From the NCBI GenBank assembly GCA_040905665.1, contig JBBDRD010000031.1:1-64000 (forward strand): DNA of 64,000 nt, read 5' to 3'. Position 1 is the first letter of the stretch. Each line of letters begins with the position of its first letter. The position numbers and the translations under genes were made by a program. Source of the DNA: DASVCN01 sp040905665 (GTDB taxonomy: Bacteria > Deinococcota > Deinococci > Deinococcales > Trueperaceae). Positions 39,689 through 47,500 of this stretch are shown piece after piece. The notes beneath the pieces are model-generated. The model was not told where the DNA came from. It was given only the letters and a program-made list of their open reading frames with translations, and did no database searches.

Positions 39689-42406
39689 ATGGGACCGTGG
39701 CCCCCACGTGCGCTGGGCATTCTCTTCGGCGTTCTCTCATGGACCGCTTTCGGGCAAGCTGTCCTGCCCGGGCTGACCGTGGAGGTACTCACGCCCGTTA
39801 TCGAGGCGCAACCGCGACAGGCGCTGAACCTGCGAGTCCGCTTCGTCAACGATAGCGAGTCGTGGCAGTCGGTCGAGCCGCATCTCACGGTACCGGGTGG
39901 GTGGCAGTTGCTCGTCCCGGCGGACGAGTTGACGTTGGAGCCTGGTGCCTCACAACTGGTCCTGTTGACCATACTTGTGCCGACGGATGCCCGGGCCGGC
40001 AGTCACACCTTTCCCCTTACCTACTACAGCTCAATAGACACGGAACCAGGGAAGGTTCTGTTCACTGTCACTGTCCCCGTCGTCGACCACGCCGAGATCA
40101 ACCTGTTGGATGCACCGGAGCTGGTCGCCACCCCCGAGTACGAAACCACCTTCCTGTTGAAGAACTTGGGGAACACCCCGCACGAATGGGAGCTAGCCGC
40201 GCAGAGCAGCCTGGGTTTGGAGGTGACGGTGTCCCCGGAGCTGGTAGTTCTGGCACCGGGCGAGGCGGCCGAGCTAACCGTCATGACCCGAGTACCCGAG
40301 AATCTCTCGAGCCAGCAGGTGAATCACTTGAGCGTCACCGCGCGGAGTCGAAACTTGCCCAGTGTCGTGGTGGGAGGTTCGAGTCGGAGCACACTTGTGC
40401 CGCAGGCGTTGCCGGCCTCGGCGGCACTGCACACGTTCCCGCTAACCGTCCGGGCCAGCTACAGTGGCGGAACAGGAGCGGAGACCAGTGCCCAGCCGAC
40501 CCTTGATATAAGTGGGGCGGGCTGGTTGAGTGAGAGTGGTGACGGCCGATTCCAGGTGCAGTTGAGGCTGAATCCCGAGGACCTGGTGGAGACTCTCCTC
40601 CTCGAGTACCAGCAGCCGGGCCTGATCGTGCTCGTGGGCGATCAGGGCTTCAAGACGTCCCACTTGACGCCCGATGTAAAGGGCTTCGGCGTAACTACGC
40701 GCTTCACTACGCAAGTCGCGGAGCTGCCATTCGACGGAACCCTTCACTTATTCTCGTCTGATAGCAACATCGGTATGGGCACGAGCCTCTCTTTACAGGC
40801 ATCTTCGAGCACCCGTTTGGAGCTTATGGTTAACGGCTCCGGAAGAGGATTGCTCGGTTCGTTCGCAATCAGGTACCGACCGCAATTGGTGGACCCGTCG
40901 CGGCTTCGGCTGACGAACGTTGCCGCTACCTACGGCATACGGGTCGCGGAGGAGGACTTGGGCCATTCATTGGAGGCGAATTGGCAGTTGAATGAAGGAC
41001 CAAGCTTCGTCCGATTCGGAGTCAACGCGGCCGATGCCGGCTTCACCGGAAGGGCCGGCCACGCCTTTTCGGTTGGACTCGAGTCATCACTACGCATGAA
41101 TGAAGCCCTGCGCATCCTGCCGCAGTACCCACTCAACTTAACCCTCAACTACTCGAGCAACTGGGGTTGGAGCGCGAGTAGGCCGTTCTTCAATCTGCCG
41201 CCAAATGGTGCTGAGGGGCACATCGTCAAGTACGGAGTGGGGGCTAACTTCGGGGCCGGCCCGATAATCCTCAGCGCTGCCTACTCCACCGTTTTAAATT
41301 TCCATGACACTTACAGTGGCCAGGCGGACACCCTTAGCGGTCTGATCCGCTACCAGACCCAGAGCTTTACGGTCGCGCAATCGGCAGCTTGGGTGAGGTC
41401 AAGGGCAGACGGACTGTCGGTTGGTGAAACGCTTGAGTACGAGTCAACAATGGTCTTGTCGACGGCCGCGGAGGGAAGTTTTACGGCGTCGCTGACTGGT
41501 AAGCACGATCTGCGAAGCGGACCGGAGGAAGTAGCGTTTGGTGCTAGGTGGAGTGGCGCAGCCTCGGCCGGTCTGGACATGAGTCTCGGGGGGCAACTTT
41601 TCCTCGTGCACCCGACCAGTCTGTGGAACACGAACGTTGGCATAGAACACAAGTTTTCGAACGATCACGAGGTGGATGCCAAAGTGAAGGTGGCCCAATC
41701 TCTGGAGGGGCTTTTCAGCGTGGCCTTCGACCTTAGTTACTCCGTGCCGTTCAACATGCCTATCGGCAGACGATGGGATATCGGCGAGGTCGCCGGGAGC
41801 GTAGTGGGGTCCAACGGAACCCCGGTGCCTGGACTGGTTCTCACAGTGGCCGGTCAAGGGGCAACAACACGCTCTGACGGCTCATTCGACTTCCCGGCCG
41901 TACCGGTGGGTGAGCACATCGTGCAACTCCTGCCGCACGAGATCCTTGGTCCGACGCAGATTCTTACGCCATCGCCGCCACGGCGAGTTCGCGTCGAAAA
42001 CGGGCAGGTGACGCGAGTAGAGTTCAAGATCGTTGAAGGGGCAGCCCTCGTGGGGGAGCTCAACGTACGCGTTCCGGAACCGACTCCAGGACTAGCACAT
42101 CAGGCCGTTTCGACTGACGAAGTTGCGCAAGGCGTCCACATCGAGCTACGAGGGTCAGGCGGCGTCCTGCGTACCTTCACCGACTCGCGTGGAGCATTCC
42201 GTTTCAACCGCCTGCTGCCGGGTGAGTGGACGCTCAGGGTCATTGAATCCTCAGTGCCTGGCATCTACCAGTTCGAACCAGCCGCGTTGCAGCTCACTAT
42301 ATTGGAGGGGGAAACTGCTCACGCGGTGGTAACTATGGTGCCGGTGGTACGACGAATTCAGTTCGATAGCGGTGGTGAGACGCTAGTGCCGCCGAGCAAC
42401 CCCTAA
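39689..42406 (+). CDS. Usher-like outer-membrane protein with Ig and CarboxypepD_reg domains
   Basis: 905 residues with a signal peptide (to TAFGQA). Residues ~25-240 hold two or three Ig-like/NEW3-type domains (LRVRFVNDSESWQSVEPHLT, TFLLKNLGNTPHEWELAAQS). Residues ~250-690 are dense alternating beta strands typical of a large outer-membrane barrel (RLELMVNGSGRGLLGSFAIR, LNLTLNYSSNWGWSASRPFF). Residues ~700-880 contain two carboxypeptidase-regulatory-like domains (VAGSVVGSNGTPVPGLVLTV, HIELRGSGGVLRTFTDSRGA). Ushers also combine a barrel with small beta-sandwich domains. It is 18 bp after the chaperone-like gene, so clearly co-transcribed. Function as a secretion or assembly pore is inference. 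Confidence 0.55.
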   Translation: MGPWPPRALGILFGVLSWTAFGQAVLPGLTVEVLTPVIEAQPRQALNLRVRFVNDSESWQSVEPHLTVPGGWQLLVPADELTLEPGASQLVLLTILVPTDARAGSHTFPLTYYSSIDTEPGKVLFTVTVPVVDHAEINLLDAPELVATPEYETTFLLKNLGNTPHEWELAAQSSLGLEVTVSPELVVLAPGEAAELTVMTRVPENLSSQQVNHLSVTARSRNLPSVVVGGSSRSTLVPQALPASAALHTFPLTVRASYSGGTGAETSAQPTLDISGAGWLSESGDGRFQVQLRLNPEDLVETLLLEYQQPGLIVLVGDQGFKTSHLTPDVKGFGVTTRFTTQVAELPFDGTLHLFSSDSNIGMGTSLSLQASSSTRLELMVNGSGRGLLGSFAIRYRPQLVDPSRLRLTNVAATYGIRVAEEDLGHSLEANWQLNEGPSFVRFGVNAADAGFTGRAGHAFSVGLESSLRMNEALRILPQYPLNLTLNYSSNWGWSASRPFFNLPPNGAEGHIVKYGVGANFGAGPIILSAAYSTVLNFHDTYSGQADTLSGLIRYQTQSFTVAQSAAWVRSRADGLSVGETLEYESTMVLSTAAEGSFTASLTGKHDLRSGPEEVAFGARWSGAASAGLDMSLGGQLFLVHPTSLWNTNVGIEHKFSNDHEVDAKVKVAQSLEGLFSVAFDLSYSVPFNMPIGRRWDIGEVAGSVVGSNGTPVPGLVLTVAGQGATTRSDGSFDFPAVPVGEHIVQLLPHEILGPTQILTPSPPRRVRVENGQVTRVEFKIVEGAALVGELNVRVPEPTPGLAHQAVSTDEVAQGVHIELRGSGGVLRTFTDSRGAFRFNRLLPGEWTLRVIESSVPGIYQFEPAALQLTILEGETAHAVVTMVPVVRRIQFDSGGETLVPPSNP

Positions 42407-42416
42407 TCGGGCAGCA

Positions 42417-43493
42417 TTAGCCGCGCCGCGACAGCTCCTCCCGCACCACCGGCGCCACCTTCGTCCCGAACAGCTCGATCGACCTCATCAGCTTGTCGTG
42501 TGGCACCGCCCCCACGTCCATCTGCGCCAGGAACCGCTGGTGCCCGAAGATCGAGTGCTGGAAGAGGATCTTCTCGACCACCTCATCCGGTTCGCCCACT
42601 GCCAGTGCGCCCCTGGGCGAGCGCAACGCTTCGAACTGTTCCCTGGTAGTGGAAGGCCAGCCGCGCTCGCGGCCGATCCTGCTCATCGCCCGGGCGTAGT
42701 AGGGGAAGAACTCGTCTGCCGCGGTGCTCGAGGTGTCGCCCAGGAAGACGTGCGAGTTGATGCTCAGGGCAAGCCGCTCGGGGTCGTGCCCCGCGCGCAG
42801 CCAGGCCTCGCGGTGAATCTGCGCGAAGGGGGCGAACCGCTCGGGCTGACCGCCGATGATGGCGAGAGCCATCGGCAGACCCAGGCTTCCCGCTCGCACG
42901 GCCGACTCCGGCGTGCCGCCGACCGCGATCCAGATTGGGATCTCTCGCTCGGGACGCGGGTAGACCCCGGCGTCCGCGAGGGGCGGTCGGTGCTTGCCCG
43001 ACCAGCTGACCTGCTCGTTGTCACGCAAGGCGAGGAGCAGCTCCATGTTCTCGGCGAACAGTTCATCGTAATCACGCAGGTCGTAGCCGAACAGCGGGAA
43101 AGACTCTATGAACGATCCGCGGCCGGCCATTATCTCTGCCCGTCCGCCGGAGAGCAGGTCGACAGTGGCGAACTGCTGGAAGACCCGCACTGGATCGTCG
43201 GAGCTGAGAACGGTTACAGCGCTGGTGAGACGGATTTGCCCGGTCCGTGCGGCGGCCGCTGCTAGCACCACTGCCGGGGCGGAAACCACGTAGTCCGGCC
43301 GGTGGTGCTCGCCGACGCCGAATACATCCAGGCCCAGCTCATCGGCCAGCTCTATCTCCTCAAGCAGCTCGCGCAGGCGCTGCGCGGGACTCACTTCGTG
43401 ATCGGTTAGCGGACGCACCGCTCGGTCTGCGAAGGTGTAGATCCCCAGCTGGAACTGCCCTGCCTCAGTCCCTCCCTGAGCGAAGTCGCTCAT
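42417..43493 (-). CDS. LLM-class flavin-dependent oxidoreductase
   Basis: 358 residues, luciferase-like (beta/alpha)8 monooxygenase. Diagnostic stretches are ELADELGLDVFGVGEHHRPD, then IRLTSAVTVLSSDDPVRVFQ and GGRAEIMAGRGSFIESFPLF, followed by the flavin-phosphate region IPIWIAVGGTPESAVRAGSL. The substrate is not predictable. It lies between the usher-like gene (tail to tail, 10 bp) and the chemosensory operon, only 3 bp after... the output protein's gene begins the next upstream unit: its stop at 43497 is 3 bp before this start, so it may be the last gene of that operon. Confidence 0.85.
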   Translation of the reverse strand: MSDFAQGGTEAGQFQLGIYTFADRAVRPLTDHEVSPAQRLRELLEEIELADELGLDVFGVGEHHRPDYVVSAPAVVLAAAAARTGQIRLTSAVTVLSSDDPVRVFQQFATVDLLSGGRAEIMAGRGSFIESFPLFGYDLRDYDELFAENMELLLALRDNEQVSWSGKHRPPLADAGVYPRPEREIPIWIAVGGTPESAVRAGSLGLPMALAIIGGQPERFAPFAQIHREAWLRAGHDPERLALSINSHVFLGDTSSTAADEFFPYYARAMSRIGRERGWPSTTREQFEALRSPRGALAVGEPDEVVEKILFQHSIFGHQRFLAQMDVGAVPHDKLMRSIELFGTKVAPVVREELSRRG

Positions 43494-43496
43494 GCT

Positions 43497-46436
43497 CTAT
43501 CCTTGTCGACCTGAATTTGCAGCCCCTTGAGTGACGAACCGCTCGATCTCCTGCGCCGGCATCGGCCGTCCCAGGTAGAAGCCTTGGCCGGCGTCGCAAC
43601 CCTGCGAGAGCAGGTAATCGAGCTGCTCCTTGGTTTCGATCCCTTCAGCGATCACGGAGAGCCCCATCTTCTGCGCCATCGTAATCATGGCCGTCACGAG
43701 CGTAGCCTCGCGCTGGCTCGCAGGAAGGTGTCGGACGAACGATCGGTCGATCTTCAGCGAGTCGATGCGAAGCCGCGAGAGGTAGGAGAAGCTGGAGTAG
43801 CCGGTGCCGAAGTCGTCGATGGAGAACTGGACTCCGAGTTCACCCAGTTTCTCCATTATCGAAAGTGCCGTATCGATATCCTGCATCAGGTGATTTTCGG
43901 TGATCTCGAGGGTGAGTAGCTGGGGGTCGAGCCCGGTCTCTTCGAGTATCTTCCTGACCGTGCCAAAAAGGTTCTGTTGGCGGAACTGGCGCGGTGAGAT
44001 GTTCACCTTGATCCTCGGTGGTGTCGGGAACAGAGCGCTCCATCTCTTGCCCTGCTTGCAGGCCGCCCGCAGTACCCACTCACCCAGTTGGACCACCAGG
44101 CCGGTCTCCTCGGCCAGGGGGATGAAGTCCCCTGGCGGCAGCATCTTCTGCTTCCTGTAATGCCAGCGCACCAGCGCCTCGAGCCCGATCACCGCGTTAC
44201 TCTGGAGGTCCACGACCGGTTGGTAGTGGAGAAGGAACTCGTCGGACTCGAACGCCTGGCGCATCGACGTCTCCAGGGCCAGCTTTTCGTCCGCCGCTGT
44301 TCCCATTCGTGACGTGTAGAACTGGTAGCTGTCGCCGCCATCCCCCTTGGCCCGGTACATCGCCAGGTCGGCTTTTTCGAGCAGGTCCTCCGCGGTGTCA
44401 CCGTCAGCCGGGTAGAGGGCGAGGCCGACGCTCGCGCCGGTGAACAGCTCATAGCCGTCAACCCGCAGCGGTTCACGGATTCCAAAGACCACACGTGCGG
44501 CGATCTTCGCCAGGTCGCTGGCGTCCTCGACCTGCGGGAGCAGAAGGGCGAATTCATCACCGGCCACCCGGCCGACAGTTTCGGCTTCTCCTACCAGCCG
44601 TTGCAGGCGGTTGCCGACAGTGCGCAGGAAGCGGTTGCCGGTGTCATGGCCAAGGCTGTCATTGATCGTCTTGAAGCGGTCGAGGTCGAGCATTGCGATC
44701 CCGATCGGACGATCCTCGCCCCTTGCCCCGATCATCTCGCGGAGCCTCTCGAGGACCAGTGTTCGGTTGGGGAGGCGAGTGTGTTCGTCGTAGAACGCCA
44801 ACTCGTGGAGCTGCTCATCCTTTCGCAAGTGCTCCAGCGCGAAGGAGATGTCGCCGGCGATCTCATCGAGCAGTCTCAACTCCTCTTCGTCGAAGAGATT
44901 CACTTCGTCGGAGAAGAGGGTGAAGGTTCCCATGGGCTCGTCGTCGAGCTTTAGTGGCAGCACTGCCACTGAGCGACAGTCGAGGGCCAGAGCTTCGTTG
45001 CGCCAGCTGAGGAGCTGGTCGGCCGCTATGTCGTTGCAGATAACGGGTCGTCCCAGCTCGAGGGACTGCTTGAGCAGGTCGGCGCTATCGGGCAGGTGTT
45101 GAACCGTACTCAGCTCGACGAGCGGCAGGAATAGCTCGCTTCCCCCCGCCTGGGCGGCTACTTGTGGCCGTCCAGAGCGGCTCTCGACCAGGCCAATCCA
45201 GGCGAACCGGAAGCCGCCGAGCTCGACCGCGATTTCGCAGGCACGGCGGAAGAGTTCGTCACGTTGTTGAGAATGGACGATCGTACTGTTGATTCCGCTG
45301 AGAAGGCTGTAGAGCCGGTTGAGGCGAACAACTCTGTCCTCGTGTCGCTTTCGCTCGACGACCTCGGCCTTCAGCTCCGCGGTTCTCTCTTCGACCAAAC
45401 GTTCCAGCTGCTCATGGAGTCGGGCCCGCTCCAGCGCCACCGCAACTTGGTTACCCACCCCCTCGATTCCCCTCAGCGACCCCTCCTCGAGAACCTCGCT
45501 GCCCGTCGCCAGGAGGTTGAGCATCCCCAGGTTGCGGTTACCCAGGTGCAGCGGTATCCGTGCGATCAGCAGATGCGAACTGTCGGGCGGAGCGTCGCTG
45601 CTCAGAGGCTCGAAGGCAAATCCGTTGTTTGGCTCTTCAGCCGACTGATGGAGGGGTTGGGTGTCGATTCTCGCCATCTCCACGCCCGCCTCGACATTGC
45701 GCTCAACGATTACAGTCAGCTCGCTTCGCTCGTCCCAAAGGCTGATCCAGCCCCCTTCGATGCCGGTCAGCCTCTGCAGTCTGTCGAGAGCGACTTCTGC
45801 CACTGCCTTGATACTGGTGGCCCGGTTGAGTCCCTGACCTAGTTCGTACAGCCCCGCCAGCACTCGGTTCGCCCGTCCCAGTTCGGCTTGGCGGCGGCTC
45901 AGCTCGGCGTTCAGGTCGACTGCCTGCTCGTAGGTCGAGATCAGCAGGTCGAGGATCTGCTGCCGCTCGGCGTTGATGAAGTGGCGTTTGCCGCCGAGGT
46001 TGATCTCGACGCCCATCTGCATGCGCTGCTCCTTGCGGAGCGCCTTGTTCATGAGCAGGTAGTCGAGCCGTGAAAGCAGGTAACGCTCCTCATACGGCTT
46101 CCTGAGGAAATTGTCTGCCCCGCACTCGAGGCCGCGAATGACGTCCTGCGAGTCGGCCAGGGTGGTGACCAGGATCACCGGTATCTCCTTGAGTTCCTCG
46201 TCCGACTTGAGATTGCGGCACAGCTCGTAGCCGTCCATCCGCGGCATGACGATGTCGCTGATGACCAGGGCCGGCTTCTCTTTCCTGGCCAAGGCTAGCG
46301 CCTCTACCCCGTCAGTCGCGTAGAGCACCTCGTATTCGCGGTACTCCAGCAGAGCGCGAAGCTGTTCGGCCTGGGTGCGGCTGTCCTCGACGATGAGGAC
46401 GGTCTCTCCGTTGGCGGCTCTCTTGGGGGTCGTCAT
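43497..46436 (-). CDS. REC-GAF-GAF-GGDEF-EAL response regulator (c-di-GMP turnover)
   Basis: 979 residues. Receiver domain at residues 1-130 with phospho-acceptor Asp61 (LVISDIVMPRMDGYEL). A coiled coil and two GAF-like domains follow (residues ~180-330 and ~365-520). The GGDEF domain (~540-700) has a changed signature AGDEF in VGRVAGDEFALLL, and an upstream LDRFKTINDSLGHDTGN. The EAL domain (~710-960) is complete: IGLEALVRWHY, ITENHLMQDIDTA, IDDFGTGYSSFSYLSRLRID, and IAEGIETKEQ. Synthesis and breakdown of c-di-GMP are both possible; the EAL half looks fully catalytic, while AGDEF variants can still be active. Overlaps cheB by ATGA, the position held by wspR in Wsp operons. Confidence 0.9.
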   Translation of the reverse strand: MTTPKRAANGETVLIVEDSRTQAEQLRALLEYREYEVLYATDGVEALALARKEKPALVISDIVMPRMDGYELCRNLKSDEELKEIPVILVTTLADSQDVIRGLECGADNFLRKPYEERYLLSRLDYLLMNKALRKEQRMQMGVEINLGGKRHFINAERQQILDLLISTYEQAVDLNAELSRRQAELGRANRVLAGLYELGQGLNRATSIKAVAEVALDRLQRLTGIEGGWISLWDERSELTVIVERNVEAGVEMARIDTQPLHQSAEEPNNGFAFEPLSSDAPPDSSHLLIARIPLHLGNRNLGMLNLLATGSEVLEEGSLRGIEGVGNQVAVALERARLHEQLERLVEERTAELKAEVVERKRHEDRVVRLNRLYSLLSGINSTIVHSQQRDELFRRACEIAVELGGFRFAWIGLVESRSGRPQVAAQAGGSELFLPLVELSTVQHLPDSADLLKQSLELGRPVICNDIAADQLLSWRNEALALDCRSVAVLPLKLDDEPMGTFTLFSDEVNLFDEEELRLLDEIAGDISFALEHLRKDEQLHELAFYDEHTRLPNRTLVLERLREMIGARGEDRPIGIAMLDLDRFKTINDSLGHDTGNRFLRTVGNRLQRLVGEAETVGRVAGDEFALLLPQVEDASDLAKIAARVVFGIREPLRVDGYELFTGASVGLALYPADGDTAEDLLEKADLAMYRAKGDGGDSYQFYTSRMGTAADEKLALETSMRQAFESDEFLLHYQPVVDLQSNAVIGLEALVRWHYRKQKMLPPGDFIPLAEETGLVVQLGEWVLRAACKQGKRWSALFPTPPRIKVNISPRQFRQQNLFGTVRKILEETGLDPQLLTLEITENHLMQDIDTALSIMEKLGELGVQFSIDDFGTGYSSFSYLSRLRIDSLKIDRSFVRHLPASQREATLVTAMITMAQKMGLSVIAEGIETKEQLDYLLSQGCDAGQGFYLGRPMPAQEIERFVTQGAANSGRQG

Positions 46437-47494
46437 GATCTGAACCTGCTTTCGTCGCCGGCTTTTGCCAGCCGGACCAGCACCTGGGCGACCTTCTCCT
46501 GAGGTAGAACCATGCTGGCGGCGTCGAGTCGGATCGCCTCTCCAGCCATGCCGTGAACGATTGAACTTGCCTGGTCCTGGGCAAAGGTAACAGCGCCGCT
46601 GTCCCTTAGTTGCTTGAGTTCTACGGCGCCATCTCTCCCCATGCCAGTGAGCAGGCCGGCTACGGCGGAGGCACCGTAGGCTTGCGCCAGCGAACGAAAC
46701 AGGACCGACACCGCCGGACGCATACCGTTCTCGCTCGGTGCGCTGTTCAGGACGAGCTGCCCACCGCTCGTCACGAGCAGGTGGTGGTGGTCGGGCGCAA
46801 GGTAGGCGTGGCCGGGCAGGGCCCTTTCCCAGTGGCTTGCAATCTTGACCGGGTAGCCTGACGACTGGCTGAGCCAGTCACAGAAGCTGGGAAGGAAGCC
46901 CTCCGACATGTGCTGCACCATTACGATCGGCAGCGGGAAATCCTTGGGCAGCCCGGCGAGAATCGAGCGTAGGACCGGCGGTCCGCCGGTCGAGGCGCCG
47001 AGGCCTACTATCTGCAGACGACCGTGTTGAGGAGGTACCACCGGCTTTTCCAAAGGCTGTGCGGGGCGCCGGCTTCTGGCCCAGCGCCTGACGACCTTCA
47101 CCTCCGCCATCAGTTTCACGGTCTGTATCAGTTTTCGAGCCGACGACTCGTGCTCAGGGTGGCCCACTCCCTGGGGCCGGGGCAGGATCGCCAATGCCCC
47201 CGCATCCATCGTGGCGAACGTAGAAGCAGCCTCGCTGTGGGGAGTACTCCCACTTACGATCACGATGGGCGTCGGCTTGTTCTCCATTATCCGGCGGGTG
47301 GCTTCGAGTCCGTCCATCTTTGGCATATGTATATCCATGGTGATGACGTCGGGATGGAGCCTCTGAACTGCGTCGAGCGCTTCCTCTCCATTGGAGGCGA
47401 CGCCGACCACCTGGATGCCGGGGTCGGACTCCAAGAGATGGACGAGGAGTTCACGTGACACCAGTGAGTCCTCGACGACCAGCACCCTTGTCAC
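46433..47494 (-). CDS. CheB-type methylesterase (WspF-like)
   Basis: 353 residues. Receiver domain with Asp54 (VITMDIHMPKMDGLEA) and a C-terminal methylesterase domain with the serine region VGLGASTGGPPVLRSILAGL, the His region MVQHMSEGFLPSFCDWL and TGMGRDGAVELKQLRDSG. It removes methyl groups from receptor glutamates when phosphorylated by the CheA-like kinase, resetting the signal. It starts 6 bp after the cheA-like gene. Substrate here is presumably the MCP at 49875. Confidence 0.92.
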   Translation of the reverse strand: MTRVLVVEDSLVSRELLVHLLESDPGIQVVGVASNGEEALDAVQRLHPDVITMDIHMPKMDGLEATRRIMENKPTPIVIVSGSTPHSEAASTFATMDAGALAILPRPQGVGHPEHESSARKLIQTVKLMAEVKVVRRWARSRRPAQPLEKPVVPPQHGRLQIVGLGASTGGPPVLRSILAGLPKDFPLPIVMVQHMSEGFLPSFCDWLSQSSGYPVKIASHWERALPGHAYLAPDHHHLLVTSGGQLVLNSAPSENGMRPAVSVLFRSLAQAYGASAVAGLLTGMGRDGAVELKQLRDSGAVTFAQDQASSIVHGMAGEAIRLDAASMVLPQEKVAQVLVRLAKAGDESRFRS

Positions 47495-47500
47495 CTACCA

